From contig NC_060885.1 of the NCBI RefSeq assembly GCF_014805685.1, forward strand, positions 25,781,632 through 25,845,631: a stretch of DNA of 64,000 bases, written 5' to 3'. Positions within the stretch are counted from its first letter, which is position 1, and every line of letters begins with the position of its first letter. The position numbers and the translations under genes were made by a program. The notes under the pieces are model-generated. The model had not been told where the DNA came from. It saw only the letters and a program-made list of their open reading frames with translations, and searched no databases. Shown piece by piece: positions 11,540 to 22,104 of this stretch. This DNA comes from Silurus meridionalis (lineage: Eukaryota > Chordata > Actinopteri > Siluriformes > Siluridae).

Positions 11540-11676
11540 GTCCTTAACTTTTTCCTTGCCACAGTCACCACTGGCTAGCTCATTAGGAACAAACTTACAC
11601 TTATAAAGAACAACAAATGTATTATTTCTTTCTTATCACATTATCTGTGTAAAGCTGCTTTAAGACAAAGTCGGCC
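11540..11676 (+). mobile_element. L2 LINE 3' end fragment
   Basis: Runs from TTTCCTTGCCACAGTCACCA to TGTAAAGCTGCTTTAAGACA. It lacks the final AATTGAA tail because the gypsy fragment begins at once. It is in the opposite orientation to the L2 tail at 10966-11175. Confidence 0.8.
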
Positions 11677-12457
11677 CTGTGAACTACCGCCTGCAACAGC
11701 CGGGTAAGATAAAAAATACACAAATCTACCACATTAACCTTTTAAAAAAGTGGGTCGAGACAAACCCTGCGGTGTCAGCCCTCTGCATATTCCCCACAGA
11801 TCCACTAGAGTGTGCCTTGGTCAAAAAGGGGAGGAGCTAACACCAACACAGCGGCAGGACCTGACAAAGCTCATGGACCAGTTTGTGGACGTGTTCTCTG
11901 CGACACCAGGTATGATCCACCTGGTACAGAATGAGATAAAGATGCCACCAGGGGGTGATAGTCCGACAGCGTCCCTACAGGGTCCCGAAGGCCCATCGCC
12001 GTGCTATTGAGGAGGAGGTGGATAAAATGCTGCATGATGGGCTGCACTCAGCCAGCCTGTGGTCCAGCCCCATAGTGTTAGTGTCAAAGCCAGATGGGAG
12101 CTTAAGATTTTGCAATGACTTCCGCAAACTCAACCAGATCTCAGAGTTTGACAGCTACCCACTACCCAGAGTGGACAATCTGGTGGAACATTTGAGAAGG
12201 GCCAGATTTATTTCCACTTTGGAACTGACAAAAGGGGTACTGTAGCGCTGGCCCAGGAGGCCAGGGCTAAGATGGCATTTAGCACTGCTAGCGGTCACTG
12301 ACACTATCGAGTCCTCCCGTTCGGACTCCACGGCGCACCAGCCACCTTCCAGAAACTCATGGATATGGTCCTGCGCACGCACCAGCACTTCGCGGCTGCC
12401 TACCTGGATGACGTAGTCATCCATTCCAGGAAATTGACCGACCACCTTCATCACCTA
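11677..12457 (+). pseudogene. Ty3/gypsy pol fragment (reverse transcriptase)
   Basis: Frames 11750-12010, 11955-12245 and beyond give HRRAIEEEVDKMLHDGLHSA, SSPIVLVSKPDGSLRFCNDF, then PLPRVDNLVEHLRRARFIST, KMAFSTASGH, VLPFGLHGAPATFQKLMDMV and the catalytic block AAAYLDDVVIHS (about 12390-12430). This is the typical order of Ty3/gypsy RT. A stop at 12243 and two frameshifts break it. The right end is cut by the Intruder-type element. No LTRs, protease or integrase are present. Confidence 0.85.
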
Positions 12458-12458
12458 T

Positions 12459-13996
12459 ACCATGACTATGAAAATTGTAGATTCACACTGAAGGCATCAA
12501 AACTATGAATTAACACATGTGGAATTATATACATAACAAAAAAGTGTGAAACAACTGAAAATAGGTCATATTCTAGGTTCTTCAAAGTAGCCACCTTTTG
12601 CTTTGATTACTGCTTTGCACACTCTTGGAATTCTCTTGATGAGCTTCAAGAGGTAGTCACCTGAAATGGTCTTCCAACAGTCTTGAAGGAGTTCCCAGAG
12701 ATGCTTAGCACTTGTTGGCGCTTTTGCCTTCACTCTGCGGTCCAGCTCACCCCAAACCATCTCGATTGGGTTCAGGTCCGGTGACTGTGGAGGCCAGGTT
12801 ATCTGGCGCAGCACCCCATCACTCTCCTTCTTGGTCAAATAGCCCTTACACAGCCTGGAGGTGTGTTTGGGGTCATTGTCCTGTTGAAAAATAAATGATG
12901 GTCCAACTAAACACAAACCGGATGGAATAGCATGCCGCTGCAAGATGCTGTGGTAGCCATGCTGGTTCAGTATGCCTTCAATTTTGAATAAATCCCCAAC
13001 AGTGTCACCAGCAAAGCACCCCCACACCATCACACCTCCTCCATGCTTCACGGTGGGAACCAAGCATGTAGAGTCCATCCGTTCACCTTTTCTGCGTCGC
13101 ACAAAGACACGGTGGTTGGAACCAAAAATCTCAAATTTGGACTCATCAGACCAAAGCACAGATTTCCACTGGTCTAATGTCCATTCCTTGTGTTCTTTAG
13201 CCCAAACAAGTCTCTTCTGCTTGTTGCCTTTCTTTAGCAGTGGTTTCCTAGCAGATATTCTACCATGAAGGCCTGATTCACACAGTCTCCTTTTAACAGT
13301 TGTTGTAGAGATGCTGCTAGAACTCTGTGTGCCATTGACCTGGTCTCTAATCTGAGCTGCTGTTAACCTGTGATTTCTGAGGCTGGTGACTCGGATGAAC
13401 TTATCCTCCGCAGCAGAGGTAACTCTTGGTCTTCCTTTCCTGGGGCGGTCCGCATGTGAGCCAGTTTCTTTGTAGCGCTTGATGGTTTTTGTGACTGCAC
13501 TTGGGGACACTTTCGAAGTTTTCCCAATTTTTTTTCTTAAAGTAATGATGGCCACTCGTTTTTCTGTACTTAGCTGCATTTTTCTTGCCATAATACAAAT
13601 TCTAACAGTCTATTCAGTAGGACTATCAGCTGTGTATCCACCTGACTTCTGCACAACACAACTGATGGTCCCAACCCTATTTACAAAGCAAGAAATCACA
13701 CTTATTAAACCTGACAGGGCACACCTGTGAAGTGAAAAACATTTCAGGTGACTACCTCTTGAAGCTCATCAAGAGAATGCAAAGAGTGTGCAAAGCAGTA
13801 ATCAAATCAAAAGGTGGCTACTATGAAGAACCTACAATATGACATATTTTCAGTTGTTTCACACGTTTTTGTTATGTATATAATTCCACGTGTTGATTCA
13901 CAGTTTTGATGCCTTCAGTGTGACTCTACAATTTTCATAGTCATGAAAATAAAGAAAACTCTTTGAATGAGAACGTGTGTCCAAACTTTTGGTCTG
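12459..13996 (-). mobile_element. Intruder-type (DD38E) Tc1 relative
   Basis: The right end carries the full terminus (CCAAACTTTTGGTCTGTACT at 13980-13998 region). The left end lacks about 60 bases of the same terminus. Terminal inverted repeats exceed 200 bases and include the last about 31 codons of the transposase gene. The right end abuts a (TA)n array. Two further partial copies lie at 33134-33628 and 62141-62532. Confidence 0.9.
12566..13591 (-). CDS. Intruder-type Tc1 transposase, uninterrupted ORF
   Basis: 341 aa, the usual Tc1 transposase length, starting MARKMQLSTEKRVAIITL. N-terminal paired-like helix-turn-helix domains are followed by the linker RPRKGRPRV (AT-hook-like). Catalytic motifs: first Asp in VLWSDESKFEIFG, second in [13 protein letters not shown], Glu in [14 protein letters not shown]. 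There are 38 residues between second Asp and Glu, against 34 in ordinary Tc1 transposases, which defines the DD38E 'Intruder' group. The first helix-turn-helix reads ITLRKKIGKTSKVS and is about seven residues shorter than in the other transposases here (compare ITLHRKGNGYKKIAKML), so binding may be lost. No known host function; possibly inactive despite the open frame. Confidence 0.88.
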   Translation of the reverse strand: MARKMQLSTEKRVAIITLRKKIGKTSKVSPSAVTKTIKRYKETGSHADRPRKGRPRVTSAAEDKFIRVTSLRNHRLTAAQIRDQVNGTQSSSSISTTTVKRRLCESGLHGRISARKPLLKKGNKQKRLVWAKEHKEWTLDQWKSVLWSDESKFEIFGSNHRVFVRRRKGERMDSTCLVPTVKHGGGVMVWGCFAGDTVGDLFKIEGILNQHGYHSILQRHAIPSGLCLVGPSFIFQQDNDPKHTSRLCKGYLTKKESDGVLRQITWPPQSPDLNPIEMVWGELDRRVKAKAPTSAKHLWELLQDCWKTISGDYLLKLIKRIPRVCKAVIKAKGGYFEEPRI

Positions 13997-14087
13997 TACT
14001 ATATATATATATATATATACATACATACATACATATATATACATACATACATACATATATATTTATATATATATATATATATATATA
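13997..14087. repeat. (TA)n/(TACA)n microsatellite
   Basis: Alternating TA with TACA units joins the right end of the Intruder-type element to the left end of the next Tc1. Apparent open frames here are repeat translation only. Confidence 0.95.
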
Positions 14088-15674
14088 CAGTTGTGTTCAA
14101 AATTATTCAACCCCCACTGAAATTGATTGTTTTGGTCGGTTTGACATTGATTATGATCATTCAGTCATCCTGCTTACAATTAAATCAAAGAGGCACGTGT
14201 AGGTCATACAAATATAACATAACATTTATAATGAAATAACCACAAATGTCTTTTCTGAGCTCACATCATTATCAGTTTTATTCAACCCCCAAGTGACATT
14301 CAATCTTAGTACTTAGTACAACATCCTTTTACAGTTATAACAGCTTTTAAACGTGAAGCATAGCTTGACACAAGTGTCTTGCAGCGATCTACGGGTATCT
14401 TCGCCCATTCATCATGGGCAAAAGCCTCCAGTTCAGTCACATTCTTAGGCTTGACTGCAACTGCTTTCTTTAAGTCCCACCAGAGGTTCTCAATCGGATT
14501 TAAGTCTGGTGACTGCGATGGCCACTTCAAAATGTTCCAGCCTTTAATCTGCAACCATGCTCTAGTGGACTTGGAGGTATGCTTGGGATCATTGTCCTGT
14601 TGAAAGGTCCAACGCCTTCCAAGCCTCAGGTTTGTGACGGACTGCATCACATTGTCATCCAATATCTCCTGGTACTGAAGAGAATTCATGGTACCTTGCA
14701 CACGCTGAAGCTTCCCAGTACCTGCAGAAGCAAAACAGCCCCAAAGCATGATTGACCCCCCCGCCATGCTTCACAGTAGGCAAGGTGTTCTTTTCTTCAT
14801 AGGCCTTGTTCTTCCTCCTCCAAACATAGCGTTGATCCATGGGCCCAAACAGTTCTAATTTTGTTTCATCAGTCCACAGAACACTATCCCAAAACTTCTG
14901 TGGTTTGTCCACATGACTTTTGGCATACTGCAGTCGACTCTTCTTATTCTTTGGGGACAGCAAGGGGGTGCGCCTGGGAGTTCTGGCATGGAGGCCTTCA
15001 TTACGCAGGGTGCGCCGTATTGTCTGAGCAGAAACTTCAGTACCCACATCTGACAAATCTTTTCTCAGTTCCTCAGCAGTCACACTGGGACTTTTCTCCA
15101 CTCTACGCGTCAGGTAGCGCACAGCAGTCGAAGTCAGCATCTTCTTTCTGCCACGACCAGGTAGCGTTTCAACAGTGCCCTTTGCCTTGAATTTGCGAAT
15201 GATGCTTCCTATGGTGTCTCTTGGTATGTTTAACATCTTTGCAATCTTCTTATAGCCATTGCCCTTCCTGTGAAGAGTAATCACCTGTTCTCTTGTCTTC
15301 CTGGACCATTCTCTTGACCTCACCATGTTTGTAACCACACCAGTAAATGTCTAGAAGGAGCTGAGTATCACAGTCATTTTAAAGCTGCCTAATTGGTGCT
15401 TATTAGGCTTTATTGCTGCTCCCTGATATCCACAGGTGTTTTCAATACCTGATTGAAAACACTTAATTGAACCTCTGTTCTTCAGAGTGGTAGTCTTTAA
15501 GGGGTTGAATAATTATGTCAATGAAGAATTCACAAAAGAAACATTTACTACTGTATTACAAAACTAATTGATGTCATTTTAGTTGCATATGGTTCTTTAA
15601 GAAGTCCTTGTAGGATTTCATTCTGAATACAATTACAAATGTACACTAAATTCCCTAAAACCATTTACAGCATT
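14088..15674 (-). mobile_element. Near-complete Tc1 element
   Basis: The left end starts TA|CAGTTGTGTTCAAAATTATT followed by CAACCCCC. An inverted GGGGTTGAATAATTATG is at 15499-15515 on the promoter side. The right end stops after CCATTTACAGCATT without the terminal repeat expected there, so the outer about 30 bases are missing. It contains an almost intact transposase. Confidence 0.85.
14306..15338 (-). pseudogene. Tc1 DD34E transposase with a single frameshift
   Basis: It starts at 15338 (MVTNMVRSREWSRKTREQVI). The helix-turn-helix is GYKKIAKMLNIPRDTI then the GRGRKK linker. The first Asp is in VLWTDETKLELFG. Near 14756-14762 a run of seven G (minus strand) shifts the frame within the KHGGGSIMLWGCF motif, so the upstream frame runs into KHGGGVNHALG. 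The downstream frame continues [15 protein letters not shown] and [16 protein letters not shown], with 34 residues between second Asp and Glu. No other lesion is visible across about 344 codons. One G fewer would restore the frame; an assembly or sequencing error is possible. Confidence 0.88.
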
Positions 15675-15975
15675 ACAAATAAACAAATTCATTGACGACT
15701 TGTACAAAACTGCTGTTTTGCACAAATTGCTGCTAAAATATTCAGTGCACTTTTATAATCTACTATACTGGCCGGTGCTGCAGTGAACTATGTCTACTGT
15801 CTCATTGTCTAATGATTCTTTGCACTAAATGTTGCACATTGCACATGCAAGTCACATGCACTTTAAAATTGTCCTAGTTAGTTCTGTGTTGTGTGATCAA
15901 TTTTGTTATTTTATGCTGTTTTGTGTAGCACCTTGGTCCCTGGAGGAGCCCTGTTTGTACAATGTAAATAAAACT
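15675..15975 (+). repeat. Probable I/jockey-type LINE 3' UTR
   Basis: TTGCACTAAATGTTGCACAT, GTGTAGCACCTTGGTCCCTG, GAGGAGCCCTG and a terminal ATGTAAATAAA resemble the 3' UTR of fish LINEs of this type. No coding part is attached. Confidence 0.5.
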
Positions 15976-16715
15976 TACACCCCAGTCACTTGTGGACAGA
16001 GATTTCTCTGTCACTAACAGATTGGTGAAGCTCTACCTATCTTTACTTCTGAGAGACTCAACTTCTCGAATATACACTATTTATACCCAAACATCTTACT
16101 TTCCTGCTGTCTGAAACCTTATTGGTTGCAAAATAATTCGCTAAATTTAATAACACTTGTTGCCCAATTTTTTGAGACATGTTGCAGCCAACAGATTCAA
16201 ATGAGCTTATTAATTTCTCTTCTGCTCTTCTGCCTGAGTCGTACTGTTGCAGACAGAGTTCTCATCATTTGAAAAATCATTTGCTAATGGTAAGGATGGT
16301 TCCACATGGACAGCCTAAAAATACATGAGATTACTGGATGGTGCTAATTGAAAACCATCCAGAAGACTTTCAATTCGGTCATAACTTTTAACAATGATAA
16401 AACCATTTGAGATAAAAATAAAAAAAAATTGACTATTAAATATATAATGAAATTTCTAATTTCAAAAATTGAATTTCTAATCATTGCACTTCTTCTCCAC
16501 GGTTGAATAATTATGATCCTTTTTTAATATTTTTCCTCTCAACTTTCACAGGGAGATGTTTACCTTTTCACAAGGCTTTTTAATTATGGATATAATTATA
16601 TGGATAAATGTTTTTTTTTTCCTGAAGAAATTGCTATTTGACAATGTATATAGTAACATAAATGCAAAACAATTCTAAATCAATGAAATGGTGAAATTTC
16701 AGGAAAATTACTCAC
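15976..16715. other. Intron next to arid4b exon 7, nothing recognised
   Basis: AT-rich with a poly-T run at 16611-16621. A 91-nt open stretch after a possible acceptor (minus strand, 16215-16306) does not match the expected next arid4b exon. Confidence 0.45.
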
Positions 16716-16857
16716 TAGGGCAGGGAACCAGAATGTCTTCATTTTATCCTCTGTGGAAACACCTTCCACAACCACTACCTTTCCATAAAGTTCCTCACTT
16801 TGTTGTGGGTCACCATCTTCTTCTTCACTGGATGAGGATGAGGATTCTTCTTCTTGT
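16716..16857 (-). CDS. arid4b: arid4b coding exon 7 (acidic linker and RBB1NT start)
   Basis: The acceptor is TTAAACCACAG and the donor GTGAGT, flanking 142 nt. With AT from exon 6 the first codon is ATA. The peptide is an acidic Ser/Glu linker (QEEESSSSSSEEEDGD) followed by SEELYGKVVVVEG and ending KTFWFPAL. The GKVV...WFPAL segment is the start of the RBB1NT/PWWP-like domain of ARID4 proteins; the next family residues (VCPDCSDE-like) should open the following exon. I did not find that exon in 1-16715, so it probably lies outside the window behind at least 16.7 kb of intron. Confidence 0.9.
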
Positions 16858-17039
16858 CTGTGGTTTAACAGATGCATGTCTCATTATAAAACATACAAAA
16901 CAGTGTCAGGCATGATGCAAGTGTGCAATACACCCTTTACAGTTATAACAAATAAATATTTTACCTTACAAATAATTTATTGACAAACCAAAACAATTAC
17001 AATGCTTTACAAGTATAGGACAGGTAGAGCTTTATGATC

Positions 17040-18057
17040 TTATCTCCACAGCCAAACCAACATATCTGTTAAATCCCATTCCAACTAAATTACTGAAAAA
17101 AGTGTTACACACAGCTGAAGAGCCACTTCTCAATATTATTAGCTCCTTGCTATCTTTAGGTCATGTCCCTAAACCCCTTAAGTTGGCAGTTATTAAGCTC
17201 CTCATAAAGAAACCTAATTTGGAGCCAAAAAAACTATTAAATTACAGACCTATTTCAAACCTACTTTTTATGTTTAAGATTTTAGAAAAGATTGTGTCTG
17301 TCCAGTTAAGATCCTTCCTATAAGAAAACAATATATTTGAAGAGTTACAGTCAGGTTTTAGGCTCCATCATAGCACAGAAACTGCACTAGTTCAAATCAC
17401 AAATGACTTGTTTTTTTCTAACCAAGGCTGCATCTCTCTGTTAGTTTTACTAATTTTACTCGGCTGTTAGTTTTACTAAAACTGCATTCGCAGATCTTGA
17501 CTTTTCCTAGATCGCTTAAAGAATCACATAGGCATTAAGGTGGTTTAAATCTGATCATTACTATTTTGTAGATTTAAATGGAAAACTATCCAGTTCTCCA
17601 AGTAAAATATGGGGTGCCACAAGTTCCGTTTTAGGACCCTTTGGTCCCTTCAATCTTCCCTTGGTAAATATTATTAGACGCCACTGAACTAGCTTCCATT
17701 ATTACGCTGATGATACCCAGCTATATACAGTATCTCATCAAACCATATACAGTATCTCAATTGCCTAGGTAAAATGTGTGTTAAAGAATTAAGACTGGAG
17801 GATGCATCAATTTGTAGATTTGTAATTTATTAGATTCTGAAAAGACAGATATTGCTCATTGGTCCAAAGACTAGTACACAGAAGCAGCAGCAATTCAACT
17901 TGCATTTAGAAGGATGTATTGTAACTACTCGTTCAACAGTAAAAGACCTGGGGGGCTATTTTAGACAGAAACTTATCTTTTGAAAATCATATCCCCCTTA
18001 TTACAACTTGTAATATATTTCTTCCACCTTAGAAATATTTCTAAGCTAAGAAACTAA
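17040..18057 (+). pseudogene. Degraded L2-group LINE reverse transcriptase
   Basis: 17102-17323 reads LLNIISSLLSLGHVPKPLKL, then AVIKLLIKKPNLE and NYRPISNLLF (RT block 1-2). Downstream, in broken frames, are [15 protein letters not shown], a GVPQ-like block near 17610, YADDTQLY near 17703 and a VKDLG block near 17943. It differs from the L2 subfamily at 18058-22720 and is much more decayed, so it is probably older. Confidence 0.8.
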
Positions 18058-18172
18058 GAGTAATATTATAGATAAATTAAATTAGCGAAGGCAATGTCCG
18101 ATGCAGTAACATGCTCTGGCCCCACCCCAATGTGACATGGCGATGTAGCCTACAGCAGGTTATGGTTACTGA

Positions 18173-18978
18173 TAGACATGAGCCGGATACTCGGCTGAAA
18201 CGAGTATCCGGTACAGATAAAGCACTTCTGCCGAGTACAAGTATTATACGAGTAATACGAGTCAATTTCTGTGCTCGGATTGAATGAAAATCCTCATTGG
18301 GTAGCTGATTGTGTCAGCGTTTTGTGATAGGCTCGTCACAGCGCCCCTCCCCTACACACACATACAGATTCCGCCCTGCTCACTCACAGTCACACAAACA
18401 ACAGCTCTCTGTCCCTCCCTCAGTCACTCGGGTTCGCAGGTCTTTTCCGTTAACGTTTAGGGTTTCTTCAGCTTTTTACTTCGGGTTGTAACATTAATAA
18501 TACGTACTTACTAACCAGTCAAGTTCTGGTAAACGTGGGTTCGTTCAGACGTGGTGCTTGCTTGGTAGAATGTGACTCGCATTGCGTCTCTGCCTGTCGG
18601 AGATTTTTTCTCTTTTTTAAACCTTCAGCTGTCCCTAACCAGTAACCTTTTTTTTTGCTGTATTTCATAAAAAAATTAAGGTTGTAAGCTGATGTTATAA
18701 ATATTACAAATTAATTAAGCTACATACACACTAGGGATGAGCGAGTACAGCATTATCTGTATCTGTATCGTGATCAAAACCATTGATCTGAAGCTCAATC
18801 CTGATGCTGTCCTGTAAATATTTTTCTAATCAGCAATAAATATAACAATTTCTGATCAACCCATATCAATTGCATGCTTAAAACAACATACCAGTTAAAG
18901 CCCCGCCCGTTTCAAGACAAGCCCCGCCTACTTCACATGGTTAACAGATACAGATAATGCTGTACTCGCTCATCCCTA
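18173..18978. mobile_element. Non-autonomous hAT element
   Basis: Perfect 8-bp duplication GTTACTGA at 18165-18172 and 18979-18986, inside L2 ORF1. Termini: TAGACATGAGCCGGATACTC and, inverted, TAGGGATGAGCGAGTACAGC. An inverted copy of the right end also occurs at 18732-18772, making the last 247 bases a hairpin-like unit. No transposase motif is seen. Confidence 0.88.
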
Positions 18979-19375
18979 GTTACTGAACTGCTGGATGTCC
19001 GAGAGGTGCTCCAAAAACAATGTGGTCTTAATAAATAATTGGAGCAATTTTGAGGGCAAGGCTGGCCTGTTAGGGCAGGATGGTATCCATCCCACTCAGG
19101 AAGGTGCTGCTCTCATTAATTGTAGTATAAGTCATAGTCTCAGAACAGCACTAGTTAACAAGTGACTGTCCAGAGCCAAGGCCAGGGAGCAGACAGACAG
19201 GCTAAACCGACTCATCACTCAGGATCCACCAAATTAAGACTGTGTCTGTCCTCTGAGCAAAACCAAAATGTAGGAATTCTCAGAAAGTCTGTTCAAGTAA
19301 CCTGATAAACATTAAATTAGGACTGAATGCACAGCCAGCACCTCTGCTCTAAAGATAGGATTGTTGAATATTAGA

Positions 19376-20010
19376 GCTCTCAAGTCAAAAGCGCTTACTA
19401 TAAAATAAATTATTACCGACCAGGAGTTTAAAATAATGTGTTTGACAGAAACATGGATTAAACTAAATGAATATGTAGCATTAAATAAAGCGAATCCTCC
19501 TGGGTATAGTTACATACACCAGCCCCGTCTAAATAGCAGAGGAGGCGGAGTCGCAACTATTTATAATAATAATCTAAGTGTCACACAAAAGACTAAACAC
19601 AAATGTAAAACATTTGAAGTTCTTTACACCAAAATAACATATTTAGTGTCCAAAAGTAGGTCTAGTAAGTCACTTCCATAAATTATTATTTATAGACCCC
19701 CAGGGTTTATAGAATTTGCAGATTTCATCACAAATTTAGCTACTTCTTTAGATAAAGCATTAATTGTTGGTGACTTTAATATTCATTTTGATCATCAGGA
19801 AGACTCCTTGAGAGCAGCAGTTGTGTCCATCCTAGATTCAGTTGGAATTAATCAAAATGTTATAGGACCCACTCATAGTGGTGGACACACTCTTGATTTG
19901 TTATTAACATTTGGATTAATAATTAATTAATCATAATTCCACAGTCTGAAGCTATTTTAGACCATTACCTCATCTCTTTTAAAATCAGTCATTGCATTAG
20001 TACTTCACCA
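19376..20010 (+). pseudogene. L2 ORF2 endonuclease domain
   Basis: APE-type endonuclease motifs appear in order: LNIRALKSKAL, IMCLTETWIKLNEYV, then LNSRGGGVATIYNN, then YRPPG, LIVGDFNIHFDHQED and the IGPTHSGGHTLDLLL block. Stops at 19407, 19680 and elsewhere break the frame. The domain would nick target DNA for target-primed reverse transcription. Confidence 0.85.
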
Positions 20011-20472
20011 CGTTACCGTGTTAAGCGTACATTCACGTCAGCTACAGCAGCGATATATCAATACTCTTCTGGAAATGCCGATATAAGTTAGATCTGTCTG
20101 ACCCCGCAGAGCTTGACTAGGCTACTGAATACCTAGAATCAACGTTATGTTACACTCTAGGCTCCCCTTAAGACCAAAATAATCAGGGAGAAAAAAGCAC
20201 AGTGGTATAATGGTCATACGCGCACCTTAAAACAGACCACTCAGAAATTTGAACATAAATGATGTCAAACAAAATTGACATTATTTTAAATAGCATGAAA
20301 GGAGAGCCTCCTAAATTATAGAAAATCTTTTAGTGCTGCTAGATCAGCATATTTCACCACCCTTATAGAAAATAACCAACAATCCTAGATTTTTATTCAG
20401 CACGGTAGCAAAATAACAGTAAATAAAAGCACTGCACTAACGTGCACACCATCAATAGGTAGTAATGATTTC

Positions 20473-22104
20473 ATGAACGTTTTTAATAAAAAAGTTAAAA
20501 ACATCAGGCAAGAAATCCGAACAATTAATATAAATCCAAACTATTTTACAAACAACCCTGTAGACAGCAGTATAATAATAAAAGACAATCAATTACAAAG
20601 TTTTACTCCTATTCAAGAAAATGACTTAATTTCATTTATTTCCTCATCAAAATCATCAACCTTGCCTACAAGTTTCTTCAAACAGATAATTCCAGAGGTA
20701 ACTGAACCTGTTTTAAAATTGATAAACTCTTTTATTAGCACTGGTTATGTACCTAAATCCTTTAAACTGGCAGTTATACACCCCCATATTAAGAAACCTG
20801 ACCTTGACCCATGTCAGCTGTCTAACTCCAGGCCAATATCAAACCTCCCCTTCATAATAAATTTTTTTTAGAAAAGGTTGTAGCACAGCAGATATGCTCA
20901 CACCTACTTAGGAATAACATTTTTAAAATGTATCAGTCAGGATTTCAGCCTCATCATAGCACAGAGACGGCACTAGTTAAGGTGGTAAATTACCTGCTAT
21001 TGGCAGCTGATCTGGGTTTTGTCTTTACTTGTTTTGCTCAACCTTAGTGCAGCTTTTGACACCATTGATCATACTAGACTGCTTGCTAGACTTGAGAATA
21101 ATGTTGGAATAAAGGGAACAGCTCTCTCCTGGCTTAGGTCTTATTTGACTGAACGTTATCAGTTTGTTGATGTAAATGGTGAGTTCTTCACACTCTCTGA
21201 GGTAAAGTTTGGTGTTCCGCAAGGATCTATCTTAGGCCCACTGCTTTTCTCTTTATATATGCTGCCTCTGGGTGAAATTATACATAAACATGGTATTAGC
21301 TTCCATTGCTATGCTGATGATACATAGCTGTATATTTCAGCAAAGCCAGATGAGAGAGATCAGCTTAACAATGTTAAGGAGTATGTAAAGGACATTAGAC
21401 AGTGGATGCTTGATAACTTTCTTCTGCTCAACTTAGATAAGACAGAAGTACTTTTACTAGGACCACATGCAGCTAGAAGTAAACTTTCAGTTTACGTAGC
21501 TCTGGATGGTGTTTCCTTCTCAGTGTGTACAGCAGTCAAAGACCGTGGTATGATTATTGACCCTAGTCCTTCCTTTGAGGCTCATGTGAATAATAGTACC
21601 AGGATCGCCTTCTTTCGCCTTAGAAATATTGATAAAATTAGAAATATGATGTCGTTACAGAATGCAGAAAAACTAGTTCATGCTTTTTTAATACATCTAG
21701 ATTAGACTACTGTCATGCTTTACTTTCTGTGTGTTCGAGTAAGTGCATAAATAAGCTTCAGTAAGTTTAGAATGCAGCAGCAAGAGTCCTCACTAGATCT
21801 AAAATATATGACCACATTACCTCTGTTTTAATCAGTCTACACTGACGTATAAAGCACTTAACGGTCTCACGCCACAGTATCTGAGTGAACTTCTGTACCA
21901 ATATGATCCCCCATGCCTACATCATCAAAAGGTGCAGGCTATTTATTGGTACCTCAAATAATGAAGACTACACCAGGGGGCAGATCTTTCTCTTATAAAG
22001 CCCCACAGTTATGGAACAGCCTTTCAATCAGTGTTCGGGACTCAGACACGGTCTTGGTGTTCAAGTCAAGGTTGAAAACTTATTTATTTAGTCATTTTTC
22101 TTAG
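20473..22104 (+). pseudogene. L2 ORF2 reverse transcriptase
   Basis: 20473-20871 holds the thumb-proximal N-terminal RT blocks ([28 protein letters not shown]). 21019-21327 has [19 protein letters not shown] and [14 protein letters not shown] with catalytic FHCYADDT. A stop follows immediately after YADDT (21325). 21406-21705 and 21913-22104 carry the connection and the C-terminus (SFSYKAPQLWNSL). Multiple stops and small deletions mean it is inactive. Confidence 0.88.

Noticed and set aside
16215..16306. Minus-strand open stretch after a TTTTTAG acceptor-like site, ending in a stop, as another arid4b exon
   Set aside because: The peptide (AVHVEPSLPLANDFSND...) does not resemble the ARID4 residues expected next, and a stop would truncate the protein before its RBB1NT domain.
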